From: Solenopsis invicta | Lineage: Eukaryota; Arthropoda; Insecta; Hymenoptera; Formicidae | Length of the DNA: 64,000 bases | Reading direction: 5' to 3' | Assembly: GCF_016802725.1 (NCBI RefSeq) | Contig: NC_052669.1 | Coordinates: forward strand, 13,992,270 to 14,056,269 | Shown: positions 20,309 to 31,355 of the stretch, in pieces | Layout of the letters: each line of letters begins with the position of its first letter | Numbering within the stretch: position 1 is the first letter of the stretch | The notes under the pieces: model-generated | What the model saw: the letters and a program-made list of their open reading frames with translations, nothing else | The model's database searches: none | What the model was told of the DNA's origin: nothing | Program-made: the position numbers and the translations under genes

Positions 20309-23300
20309 ATGAGAAAGGCAGAGGGCGAGAGGCTGGGGGAGGGGGGAGCGCAGCAGGGAGAGAGAGATGGCAAGGGGGTGAAAATGGCGTTTTGGAACGT
20401 GGCAGGGCTGCGGAGAAAGGACGAGGAATTTTGGAGAGGCTTGGAGAGGTGGGATGTCATAGTGTTGATTGAGACGTGGGTAGAGAGAAAGGCGCAGGGG
20501 TGGGTGAAGGGTAAGCTGCCGAAGGGGTATGTGTGGAAGTGGTAAGAGGCGAGAAGAAGAAAAAAAAAGGGGAGGGCGACGGGGGGAATGCTGATGGGGG
20601 TCAGGAAGGAGTTGGTTGGAGGAGGGGGGGAGGAAAGGGGAGGAGAGAGGGAGGGGATCGTAGTAGGTGAGATGAAGTGTGGAAAGACGAGATGGAGGGT
20701 GGTGGGGGTGTATGTGAACGGAGACATGGAGGGAAAGCTGGAGGAATTGAAGGAGTGGATGGAAGAAAGAGGTCAGGATACGAGGGTAATAATTGGTGAG
20801 GATTTCAATGCAAGGACAGGGGAGAGAGGGGGAGGGGTAGGGCTGGAGGGAGAAGACAGGGAAGAAGGAAGCAGGCGATCGTAGGATAAGAAAATAAATG
20901 GGGAAGGGAAGAAGCTGGTAGATTTTATAGAGGAAAGGGGCTGGATTATCCTGAACGGAGGGATAAAGGGAGACGAGGGAGGGGAGTGGACATACGCGGG
21001 GGGAAGAGGAGAGACGGTGATCGACTATGTGATGGTGAGGGAGGAGGATAAAGAAGAAATTAGTAGGATGGAGGTGGGAGACGACGTAGAATCAGATCAC
21101 CAGCCATTGGTAGTATGGTTGAAGGAAGAGGAAAGGGGGTTAAGGAAGAGTAGGGGGAAGAGGAATAGAATTAGTAGGGGGGTATGGAACGAGGAGGGGA
21201 GAGAGAGGTTTAAAGAAAGGTTAGGGGAGGTGGAGAGGGGAGGGGGGGGGAATTGAGGAGGATTTGGAGGCGGTGGGGAGCAAAGTGAGGGAGGCGCTGA
21301 GGGAGGTGGAGGAGACGGTGAGAGAGAAGGAAAGAGAGAGAAAGGAGGGGTGGTGGGACAAGGAATGCAGGACTGCGAAGAGAGAGGTCAGGAGAGAGTT
21401 GAGAGACTGGAGAAGGAGAGGAGGAGGTGGGGAGGAATATAGGGGTAAGAAGAAAGTGTACAAGGAACTATGTGAGAGGAAGAAGGCAGAGGAAAATAGG
21501 AGATGGGAAAGGATGGTGGAGGAAGCGAAAAGGGAAGGGCAAGTCTGGGAAGTGGTGAGGAGAGAAAGGAGGAGGAGGAAGCAGGTGAGCAAGGATATAG
21601 AGATGGCAGAATGGGAGGAGTATTTCAGGGAGTTATTGGGAGGGGTGGAAGGAAGGGTGGTGTTGGGAAGGGGGGGAGGGATCAGGTCGGAAGGGGAAGA
21701 AGACATAGGAAGGGAGGAAATAGTGAGAGTGATTGGAAAACTGAAGGATGGGAAGGCGGTGGGAATGGACAGGATACCCAATGAGGTATGGAGGTACGGG
21801 GGGGAGAGGGTAATAGAGGGTATGGGGGACGTGCAATAGGGTGTGGAGGGGGGAGGGGTGGCCGGAGGTGTGGAAAGAAGGGGTAATAGTCCCTATAGTT
21901 AAGAGGGGGGAAGGGGAAAGGGTAAATGAGTATAGAGGGGTGACACTAATGCCGACGTTATATAAGATATACGCGGCGGTATTAGCGGGGAGGTTGGAAG
22001 TGGAAACAGAAGAGGGGGAGATGCTTCAGAAGGGGCAGGTAGGGTTTAGGAAGGGAAAAGGGACTGTGGACAATATATATGTCCTGAACTTTCTCATAAA
22101 CAGGCAACTGGGGAAAAATGATAGGTTAGTGGCTCTGTTCGTGGACCTGAAGGCGGCATTCGACTCCGTAAACAGGGAAACGGTCATAGGGGCAATGAAG
22201 GGGAGAGGAGTGAGGGCGGGACTGGTGGAGAGAGTGGAGGAGTTACTAAGGGAAACAAGGTGTAGGGTGAGGGTGGGGGACGAAGAAGGGGGAAGTTTTT
22301 GGACAGCGAGGGGGGTGAGGCAGGGTTGTCCACTCAGTCCTATGCTATTCAACCTAGTGCTGGCGGACTTGGAGGAAGAGATGAGGAAGGTGAGATGGGG
22401 AGGGGTAGTATTGGGAGAAGAGAGGATATACTCCTTATCGTACGCGGACGATATCGTCCTGTTGGCGGAGGAGGAAGGAGAAATGAGGAGTATGATAGAG
22501 AGGTTAGAGTGCTATATGGACAGGAAGGGGCTGGAGGTAAACGCGGGAAAAACGAAGGTGATGAGATTTAGGAAAGGGGGAGGGAGATGGAAGAGAGTGA
22601 GATGGAGATGGAAGGGAAGGGGGTTAGAGGAAGTGAAGGAGTTTGATTATCTGGGATACAGGTTCCAGACGAACGGGGGGCAGGAAGCACATTTAAGAGA
22701 AAGGATAAGAAAGGCAGCAAGCACGATGGGACAGGTATGGGGGATTGGGAAGAGAAGATTTGGTAAAGATTGGGGCAGGAGGGTATGGTTGTTTGATAGG
22801 TTGGTATGGACAGTGATGGGTTATGGAGCAGAGGTGTGGGGGTGGAAAGAGAGGGAAGGAATAGAGAGGGTGCACGAGAGATTCTTGAGATGGGTGTTAG
22901 GGGTGGAGGGGAGGACGCCGGGTTATTTGGTGAGAGAGGAGCTACAGAGGGAGATGATGAGGAGCAGGGCAGCGAGGATTGCGTGGGGCTTTGAGAAAAG
23001 GTTAGAGGAAGGGAGGGGAGGGGACTTGGCAAGGAGGTGCTTGATGGAGATAAGAGGGAGAGCAGAAAAGCAGAGGGTTTGGTCAAAATGGGAAGAGGAG
23101 AGAAGAGAGTTCTTTCAGGAAAGAGGAGTGGGGGCGGGAAGAGCAGGAGGATGGGAGGAGGAGGGGGAAGGGGTGTGGGAGGAAGTCGAGAGGAAGGAGA
23201 GAGAGATGCAGGAGAGGGAGAGGTGGGAGAGAATAAGAAGTTCCAGGTACAATAGGTGGTATGGGGAGGTAAAGGGCAAAGGCCTGCCGGAATACCTGAA

Positions 23301-23652
23301 GAAGGGCTGGGGAGAGAGTAGATGGAGGAGAGTAGCGAGGTTCAGATTAGGGAACGAGATAAGAGAAAGGATGTATTGGGGAGGGGAGGAGGAGAAGGGA
23401 TGCAGGCTGTGTGGAGGAGGGATAGAATCATGGGAGCATGTGTGGGAGGAATGCAGAAGCTGGAGGGAGAGGGGAGGGGAGAGTTGGCAAGAGGTATTTA
23501 GTTGGATTCTGGGGGAGAAGGGAGAGGGAGAGAAATGGATGAGAGAGTTGGAGAGGGAGAGGGGAGGGGCGGGAGGGAGGGAAGAGGGGTCGGACAGGGG
23601 ATATGGGGAGGGGGGAGAGGAACGAGAGGGTGCGAAGGAGGGGGAGGGATGA
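20309..23652 (+). pseudogene. LINE ORF2 (endonuclease, reverse transcriptase, zinc knuckle), broken
   Basis: Endonuclease: MAFWNVAGLRRK, LIETWV, GEDFNARTGE and a late SDHQPLVVWL, the metal and catalytic boxes of APE-like endonucleases. In-frame TAA (20543-20545) and TAG (20882-20884) interrupt this domain. Frameshifts near 21245 (a G-run) and 21835 follow. RT: LKDGKAVGMDRIPNEVWR, VDLKAAFDSVNR, GVRQGCPLSPMLFNL and the catalytic SYADDIVLLA (about 22438-22470), in a 603-codon open stretch from 21841. A C-terminal CRLCGGGIESWEHVWEEC knuckle precedes the end. Clade not settled; Jockey/I/R1-like is likely. Confidence 0.88.
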
Positions 23653-23954
23653 GAGGGAGTGTGTAGGGGGCGGAAGTATGGATGTGTGTAAGGGATGAAA
23701 GTGGGAATGAATGGGAGGCCTGAGAATGTTGTTATAGAATGTAAAAAGAAAGGAAGGCAAGATGGCACAGTTGGCTTGCGACGGAAGCGGAGGTCCTGGG
23801 CGTGTGTGTGTGTGTGGCGGGCGCTTTAGGTTTAAGATAGTTTAAGATAGTCTTAAGGTAGCGTTTAAGCATAGGTTAAGGGTTGTATCGCATTTGAAAG
23901 ATTGTAACCCTAAGGGGATCAATAAATATATATTATTATTAAATTCTCCCTCGA

Positions 23955-26814
23955 GAATGCTGCGCTGGACGCTGGTACTCGTCCATACGCTAAAGATGGG
24001 AAATAATGCGCGTTGTCACGATCACCAACTTCATTTAAATTGTTTTCAACTTCCATGTTGATTTGTGCAGCCCATTCCGACCATTACTTAAATCTTCAAT
24101 TACGTCGTTTTCGTCATTATTTAAATATGTTTTTTCCAAATCTTCGTTGGTCTCATGATCTAATGTATCTGTGACAAATTATTAGTCAATAAACACATTT
24201 AATTTTAAAATCTGTATGGTTTTCATATTTTTATTAAAAAATTTAGAAAAATTTAAGTTTATATGTAAATATAAGTTGCAATTAAACATCTCCGTATGAT
24301 ATATTCAATGTGTAAGTATATGTGTGTGTTTGTAATTGTGTTTGTACTAAAAAATAAACTTTTTTTAAAGTTTTAATTTCTTTTTTTAATTGTGCTTACT
24401 CGAAATTTAAAGGTAAAAAAAATAATGTTTTGTAATGTTGTAATTTAAAATACATATATTTTATATCAATGTATATATGTTGATACAATTACTGATAGAT
24501 AATATATCTCTTCTAAATTAAAGTCTTACCTATAAAAATTATTTGTTTCCATTTTGGATAAATATCAGAAAGAATTAATTTTCATACTATAATCAGCTAG
24601 AAGTTTATCCATAAATAACTAATAAAATAACTCAAATTTATGCAGAAAAATGAAATCATTTACTATAAACAGAAATGTTGCAAAAGTTTGTTTATAATAC
24701 TTTGAATATACAAAGTGCTCCGATTTTGAAAAAATCTTGTATAATAATTTAAAATATATGTATAACAAAAAGAAAAATTAATATATTATATTTAGAATAA
24801 CAAAAAGGACTCATCAGTTATAACAGATTTTAATCTAATTCTTTTCTTTCTCACAGCGAGTTTCTTCGCCATTTGCCAATTTACCTTCCGTTTCAGACCG
24901 TGCAATTGTTAAAATGGCTTTAAATATGATAGCAGCTTCGTCTATGTCTCGACACATAATTAATTGACTAATAGCAGCCATATAAAAGATTTTTATCTTC
25001 CGAGAAAGATTTTTGAAAAAATTTGCGTACATTTTAATAAAGTGTGCAACGTCTATGCGTATATAGCACTTTGGCATGGTTTTATTTTTGCAAGCATTTG
25101 CATAATCTTTTATTGTTGTATACGATGTAAAACATCGTATAACAGCATTTAATAATGCTTTCGAAAAATCTACAACAACTTCATGGATACGGAGCACCCA
25201 TTCTGCACCATTCTAATAACCAAAAGTGGATATTGTTGGTTGTGTGTTTTTCGGATTATATTTGTGTTATTGAAAATTCTTTATCATTATAATGTATGAC
25301 CGCTTGATATAAAAATATATGTTGTGATAAAGTATTATTTGATCTCATTAATTTTTTTACTGTGCTACCCGTAGCGTCAATATATATTGTACTTATATTT
25401 GATGAACAATATTTCCGGTACACTTGCAGCTGGTGATTGGTCCAATAATGGATGAAAAATGGGTCTATGCCAATGTTATGAATGCAATTAGCATAAGCAC
25501 TGTATTTCATTGTACATAAGGCTTTTATAGGATCGGAATGCAAAAGTTGCGAAGTTTTGAATTCATTCTTTGCTACATGCAATATTGATGATTCATACAA
25601 GTGCGGAGGTTCCGGATCTCCGGATTCCATAATTTTATTGGCTTTTTCCGCGCGATATATTTCAATTGGTTTAGTACATAATTCCTTTCCAATTGCTGTT
25701 TTTAAGGGTTTTCGTAAATAACGCTTACCACATTTACTAGTGCCTTTAAAAATTTTACATTTTAAAAGGACAACTTCTGTATTAAAATTTTCAATATCAC
25801 ACCATAAACTACTACCACATTTACAAGTACCTAAGTAAAAAATTATTTTTATATAATTAACGTTAAAAACAAAAGTTTTGGTGATTTATAACTATTATAT
25901 ATCATACAAAATAAACATAAAGTTATTTCTAATTTAAGGTATATTTTTATAAATATAACTATATTTAAGAAAAAACTTTATATTTATCATTTAGATATCC
26001 AGATGTACCAACATTTGATAAATAATGATTGCGAAATTGAAATCCACATTTTAACTGTATTGCATTCCAAATTTTTTCTGTTATAAAATCTTCTCAAATT
26101 CCTGGACGAAGAGTTTTACAAATTTGATTTTGCATTTTTTTTTTTATGCTTACATTTGATGCTTACGATTTATGATTTATACACAATTAGGTCTTTAAAT
26201 TTATGTTTCGAAACTTGTATTATAAAATTAATGGGTTCTGCATTAATGAATTCTACAGATATTTCCCCAACTGTATTGTCACTTATGTTTAAATTACTAT
26301 TATCAGACAAATTAAAACTATTTGTAGTATCCACTTTTGAAAAACCAATTAGTTTATCACGTATGCCATATCGATTACATGATACTATAGTGTATAACGA
26401 AGCAGGCGTTATACGACAACGTAATGCATTAGAAATCTCGGACCAAATTATATTATGTTTAGATACTATATTGTTTATGGCATGATCCGTTATTATGATG
26501 CTACTTTTATATCTTACAACAGTATCAATAATATCTTTATATTGCACATTACACGGACGTCCTCTCTTAGAATACGTCTTTGAACAGCGACTAATGCTGA
26601 TCGTAGTAAGACTGATCACTTTCGATGAGAACGCAACAGTAGTGAAGACGCGACTGAATAAAAGTTGAACAACAACGTCCAATCGCGTGCCGTAAACAGT
26701 AGACGCGAATTTTTCCGAAAATCGGCGTCGTTTAATAAATAAAGAGATGCAGTGATCGACAGAGACGGTCGACAGAGTTTTAAAGAATTTTTTTGAGAAA
26801 TAAGCGTCGCTCAA
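23955..26814 (-). pseudogene. N-terminal and core part of a DDE (MULE-like) transposase
   Basis: Reading leftwards from 26814: a basic N-terminus (GRPCNVQYKDIIDTVVRY), a zinc-ribbon-like segment (CKCGSSLWCD, then CGKRYLRKP at about 25830-25710), then STIYIDATGSTVKKL (candidate first catalytic D), EVVVDFSKALLNAV (second D) and KCYIRIDVAHFIKM, a pattern like the C/D-x2-H of MULE transposases. A TAA near 25256 falls between TQI and SEKHTTNN, and a one-base loss near 25200 follows. A last exon (24168-23955) starts after an AG acceptor and continues past the LINE target site into 18480. Upstream 26815-27030 is GC-richer and likely holds the promoter. Family assignment by motif only. Confidence 0.6.
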
Positions 26815-27029
26815 CAGAGGTAGCGGCGCCGGATGAGCGAGACAGCGCTGTCTTCAAAGAAATAAGATGGCGCCGACTGATGGCGGCGGCTTGAGATGCG
26901 CAGTTTCAAATGTTTTTTGGAAATGTGTAATGTAACAGTATGTGCGAGTGCGGGCACGCGTGTGTGTGTATGTGTATGTATGGAAAGATGTGGGAAAATA
27001 TAAAAAAAACAGAAAAGAGAAAGAACAAA

Positions 27030-27395
27030 AAAACCGTAATCAGCCGAAATATCTCATTAAATATTAATTTTTTAGAATTGTGTTTACGTAAGACTGTTCG
27101 GGGTGGCTTTTCGGGGGTCGAGGGTGGAGCAATACAATCGGATTTATTAAAAATAGCGAGCAACAAAATCGGAGAGTCAAAATCAATCAAAATATCTTAT
27201 TATATATTAATTTTCTAGAATTTTGCTCACGTAAGACTGTTCGGGGTGGCTCTTCGGGAGTCGAGGGTGGAGCAATAAAATTGGATTTGTCCAAAATAGC
27301 GAGCAACAAAATCGGAGAGTCAAAATCAGTCAAAATATCTTATTATATATTAAGTTTCTAAAATTGTGCTCACGTAAGACTGTTTGGGGTGGCTA
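27030..27395 (-). repeat. Short inverted array of the ~143-bp monomer
   Basis: Two and a half monomers in the opposite orientation to the array at 14.2-15.8 kb: CTCCGATTTTGTTGCTCGCT and GCCACCCCGAACAGTCTTAC are read on the minus strand. 27396-27694 is AT-rich with no gene seen. Confidence 0.9.
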
Positions 27396-27694
27396 ATTAT
27401 TAAAAATTCAACATTAACATTAAGTAGCACATCTTTAGGATCACCAAATTTTAAAAGAATCGATCCCTTAATTTAATCTACAATCCTCTATTCCTACCTT
27501 TGAATAACAACAGTAAATATCCAATTTTTATAACTTTTAATTTTAATCTTCTGTTTTATACGAAACATCAAAAGAATAATTATAATAAAAAAAACAATAT
27601 AAATTTAAAGTATTATGATAAAATTAAACATTTCCAACAAGCACCAAATATAATGCTAAAATGCAATGTATGTATATAACATCTATATAACGTA

Positions 27695-28234
27695 CTACTG
27701 TGTCCAAAAAGTAAGGTGACATTGCATTTATTTCGAAAATTCTTTATTTATTCTTGCAAATCAATTTCGTCCCCTTCAAAGTAATCCCCCCCTGATATAA
27801 TACACTTATTCCAACGGATTTTCCAATCTTTGAAACAGTTGTAATAATCGATTTCAGGAATGGCCTTTAGCTCCTTCTTCGCAGCGGCTTGAATCTCTTC
27901 TATCGACTTGCTTGAGTTTGCTGAATAGCCAGAAGTCGCATGGAGCCAAATCAGGTGAATACGGTGGTTGTGGAACGATATTAGTCGAGTTTTTGGTTAA
28001 AAAGTCACGAATCACCGTTTCGAGTCGATAGAAGAGATACAAGCCGCTGCGAAGAAGGAGCTAAAGGCCATTCCTGAAATCGATTATTACAACTGTTTCG
28101 AAGATTGGAAAATCCGTTGGAATAAGTGTATTATATCAGGGGGGATTACTTTGAAGGGGACGAAATTGATTTGCAAGAATAAATAAAGAATTTTCGAAAT
28201 AAATGCAATGTCACCTTACTTTTTGCACAGTAGT
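27695..28234. repeat. Palindrome made of two mariner 3' ends
   Basis: Both ends start CTACTGTG followed by CAAAAAGTAAGGTGACATTG and are flanked by TA. Two ~205-bp arms (27695-27910 and 28023-28234) are inverted copies of one mariner 3' end, including the transposase C-terminus (AIPEIDYYNCFEDWKIRWNK). The ~110-bp middle codes, on the minus strand, the segment around the third catalytic Asp (PQPPYSPDLAPCDFWLF). The first two catalytic Asp are absent. This is a foldback derivative of a mariner different from the one at 8448. Confidence 0.88.
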
Positions 28235-28376
28235 AGATCAAGATAATTATGTTTTATTAAATTAAACACATACGTTATGTTTGCTAGGTTTTAAAATTAA
28301 ATTTTTGTTACTCGTAATTAGAATAGAATACTGTACGCTTTTTCGAGATCTCGGGATCACCTTGTCGTCAACACTT

Positions 28377-28456
28377 GGATCGCCACCGCTACCACCGCCG
28401 CCGCCGTCGCCGTCGCTGTCGTCGTCGCTGTCGCCATCGCCGTCGCCATCGCCGAC
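28377..28456. repeat. CGC/CGT trinucleotide repeat
   Basis: Imperfect GCC/GTC/GCT triplets; they yield Ser/Pro-rich or Asp/Gly-rich open frames in several frames. A short TGCTGTCCTCGAAGTG duplication follows at about 28477-28512. Confidence 0.85.
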
Positions 28457-28666
28457 CACCACTAATACACTACGTGCTGTCCTCGAAGTGTGCTGTCCTC
28501 GAAGTGTGATGTCCTCGTCGAGACATTACGAGGACGTACTATCAACCGGTACTAACGACCGTATTAGTTCACGCACTGCGCTTTTCGCGAAAGCAGCAAA
28601 ACGAAACGAGAGAGACGCGAGGGTGCATGGTTGTCCACGCGATAGGTTAGGAAACCTGTCACCTTA

Positions 28667-28785
28667 CGCTGCGTTCGGGAATACACACCGAGTATTTCAT
28701 AGTATCATTTTGTTCTTGTTTAGCATTCAGTGAACAACAAAGATAAAACAACACTCCAAGGCATTCGGTGTTTATTCCCGCAGCC
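28667..28785. mobile_element. Short MITE, Harbinger-like, TTA target duplication
   Basis: Ends CGCTGCGTTCGGGAATA and its inverted partner ...TTATTCCCGCAGCC are flanked by TTA (28664-28666 and 28786-28788). The centre TTCTTGTTTAGCATTC and AACAAAGATAAAAC also occurs in the element at 62110-62225. 119 bp, no coding capacity. Confidence 0.65.
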
Positions 28786-28788
28786 TTA

Positions 28789-29640
28789 ATCTATCCATAA
28801 CATGATACACATATGGCCATGATGCTCATGAGTTCAACCATGTTGATGTTGAACCACGTGGTAGAATGTCTATAATATAAGAATGTCTATAATATAACAA
28901 GTGTTACTCGTGTCAAAAACGTGTACTGGAGAAGATTCGCTTGGCGTTGACGGCCACAATGACGTTTCTTACATGAAAAACGTCGAGATTTGGAATTTGC
29001 GTCGCGAAACCTCCGCACGTAGAGCACGGAGAGAAAAAATAAAAACACTTTTATTATGCAATTCGTCACTAAGCTATCAATTGAGTCTACTCAGAACTTG
29101 ATCGGTTTAGCCGTTACTGAGATCTGATAATCTCGTTATGCTTGAATTCGCTGACTTGCGTAAAAGAGGCTCGGTTTTTCTCGCTCTGCGTTTTTTATTT
29201 TTTTTTTTAAATTAGCACAAGACGTGACCGCGTCTCTTGATATGGATCTATTTCGTCTATTGATATGAATATTCATGTTTCTCAACAATATTATGATGCA
29301 CACAGCACCACCGGCCGCATGCCTTTTTCTAAACATCTTAGAGTCAACATTTGTATGATGTCTGCAGACGTCTATGCAAAGTCGATTTGCAGTCAATTCT
29401 GAAAGCCTGACTTGCATGAGTTGACTTACAGTCAACATATGGATGGTTGTTAGAGATTCAGCGGAAAATTGAGTAACGTCGCCTGATCTTAGTTTGCTAA
29501 ATAAGTAATAATTATAATGGATGAGTTAAATTAATAAATAATGTTTTTGTTCCCAATGGATGAGGCTTACTTGAATGCTATCAAGTTACCGGCTCACAAG
29601 TTATTATATGGCGAAAATTTTAATTTAAAAATTGTCCGGA
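28789..29640. other. No gene recognised
   Basis: Mixed-composition DNA without domain-like frames. An imperfect repeat of GTTGACTTACAGTCAACATA near 29420 is a small palindrome. Confidence 0.4.
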
Positions 29641-29651
29641 TTCTACTGATA

Positions 29652-29924
29652 CACCCTGTATATATATATATATTTCGTGACTCGGTATATATATATATAT
29701 TTCGTGACTCGGTGTGAACATTCGGTGTTTCTCGGTTCGTTCGTCGCTCCCGCGCGTGTTTCGCGAGTAACTCCTTTGTTTAATCGCGTATTTCGCCGTT
29801 GCTCTCCGGCGTCAGAAAAATACGTGACTATATATATATATACATATATATATACATATATATACCTCCTCGCGCCACGCTTAGGCAGAGAACAAAGTGG
29901 CGAGGCGGATAAAGCTGCCACATC

Positions 29925-29976
<52 letters not shown>
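29652..29976. repeat. (TA)n blocks with TTTCGTGACTCGG duplication
   Basis: TA runs at 29658-29672, 29685-29700, 29830-29862 and 29928-29976. A TA run plus TTTCGTGACTCGG is present twice at 29658-29712. ACACCCTGTATATA at 29651 matches the ACAGGGTGT ends of MITEs at 49956 and 51535. Confidence 0.8.
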
Positions 29977-29978
<2 letters not shown>

Positions 29979-30897
29979 CTATGATCAGAAAGTACCGGGA
30001 ATTTTTTATTTAAAAGTACCGCGCATGCGGAAACCGGTTTATTTTTTTTTCTTATGTTGGTACGACCTTAAGACGCAGATCTGTCAGGTTTTAGTGCCAT
30101 CCGATCATTAGTGTCTGCCTGGCGTTTGTTTACATCAGTCAACTTTTTTCATTTTGCCGCATTTTACCATGAATAATTTTGTTGAACAAAGAGTTTGTTT
30201 GAAATTTTGTGTTGCGAACGAAATTTCGTGTGCTGATGCACTAAAAATGTTGCAAAAAGCATTTTGCGAATCTGCTCTATCAAAAACAAGAGCATACGAG
30301 TGGTATAAAGACTTTAAAAGTGGTCGTACAGTGGTGGAAAATTTCCCTCGTTCCGGACGTCCATCGACGTCGAACACCGATGAAAACGTGAAGAAAGTGA
30401 AAGAAATGGTGCTTGAAAATCGTCATACCAGCTTAAGAGAGATGTCTAGTGAACTTGGCATTGCATATGGAACGGCACAGCATATTGTGGTTGATGTTTT
30501 GGGTATGAGACGCGTGGCAGCCAGGCTCGTTCCAAAGGATCTGAATTTCTTGCAAAAACACCAATGAATTATTTGACCAAACGTCAAGTAAATACCATCA
30601 AGCAAGCACCGTATTCACCTGATATGGCCCCGTGCGACTTTTTTTTGTTCCCCAAGTTGAAGTTGCCACTTCGTGGAAAGAGATTTCAGTCGATCGAGGA
30701 GATCAAAGAGAATGCGACGAGGGAACTAAAGGCCATCCCTTCGTCGACCTACCAGGGATGCATGGAGGACTGGGTCAAGCGTTGGCACATGTGTTGCTTC
30801 AGATGGATCATATTTTGAAGGAGATAAAATAAATTTGCCTGAAATTTAACTCTATTTTGTTTTATTTAAAAATTCCCGGTACTTTCTGATCATAGGG
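29977..30897 (+). mobile_element. Mariner element, internally deleted, in a TA microsatellite
   Basis: Inverted repeats CCCTATGATCAGAAAGTACC at both ends are flanked by TA; TA microsatellite lies on both sides, so the exact target site is ambiguous. Length 921 bp. This is a mariner lineage different from that at 8448. Confidence 0.92.
30169..30849 (+). pseudogene. Mariner transposase lacking the catalytic core
   Basis: The N-terminal DNA-binding part runs from MNNFVEQRVCLKF to KDLNFLQKHQ. The sequence then jumps, with a frame change at about 30564, to NYLTKRQVNTIKQAPYSPDM. Judged against the 345-residue family length, about 100 residues are gone, including the first two catalytic Asp; SPDMAPCDFFLF keeps the third. 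A second lesion near 30790, a 2-base loss after WHMC, puts the natural tail (SYFEGDKINLPEI, ending 30849) out of frame. Confidence 0.9.
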
Positions 30898-30906
30898 TAT
30901 ATATAT

Positions 30907-31000
30907 ATACAGGGTAATTCAGAATAACCTTATGTCTTTGAAATTCCTGAGGTTATTATGAAATAACTTTTCCTTTGACAAAAACCGGGCGCGTATAGCG
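30907..31000 (+). repeat. Terminal fragment of a dispersed repeat
   Basis: ACAGGGTAATTCAGAATAAC, then CCTGAGGTTATTATGAAATA. An inverted, diverged copy sits at 60110-60216. Only one end is recognisable here. 31001-31320 shows no gene; a pyrimidine tract (CCCCCCCCCCTCTCTC) lies near 31090. Confidence 0.6.
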
Positions 31001-31316
31001 GAGAGGCAGGACCGGCGCATCTCACCGTTCGTTACGGGCGATTACGTGAGGCGATTGCAATGATCAGCTGACTGATCGAATACTGCTTCCCCCCCCCCCT
31101 CTCTCACTCTCTCTCGCTCTTTTTAAAACTACTATCCCATTCTCATTCTTTTCCTATTTATTTATCAATTCATGCATTGACACTGAAATAATGCTAGATT
31201 TAAAAACGTTATTTAACTATTTGACGTCTTGTCTTTAATAATTCTTTACGTGTAAAAAAATATCTTTTTTAAGTCAAAACTAGCACATTTCAAATGCGTG
31301 ATTGAAAAATAAACGT

Positions 31317-31350
<34 letters not shown>

Positions 31351-31355
<5 letters not shown>

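Larger units (their letters stand above)
18498..23937 (+). mobile_element. Non-LTR retrotransposon (APE-type LINE), 5.4 kb
   Basis: A perfect 17-bp target duplication, ATTAAATTCTCCCTCGA, lies at 18481-18497 and 23938-23954. The element ends in AATAAATATATATTATT rather than a long poly(A). It has a G-rich 5' untranslated region (18498-19205), an RNA-binding-type ORF1 and an endonuclease-RT ORF2. The coding strand is extremely purine-rich. The insertion is antisense to, and within an exon of, the DDE-transposon gene. Confidence 0.95.
14210..27395 (-). mobile_element. Candidate large DDE transposon bracketed by inverted monomer arrays
   Basis: The left array (14210-15815) and a short array at 27030-27395 consist of the same 143-bp monomer in opposite orientation. 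The outermost right monomer (GCCACCCCAAACAGTCTTAC onward) matches the left monomer at 14409-14460 almost exactly. Between them a single minus-strand gene starts about 200 bp inside the right array and runs towards the left one. This geometry is that of a DNA transposon with long repeat-rich inverted termini. No target duplication could be identified and exact ends are unknown. Minus the LINE, the unit would be about 7.7 kb. Confidence 0.5.

Noticed and set aside
28281..28733. 150-codon Pro/Ser-rich frame
   Set aside because: Driven by the CGC/CGT triplet repeat; similar frames open on the other strand.
29677..30111. 144-codon frame with YIYIYIY runs, and similar ones at 34254-34836, 50169-50584 and 51712-51930
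   Set aside because: Tyr/Ile and Cys/Val runs are translations of TA and TG microsatellites.
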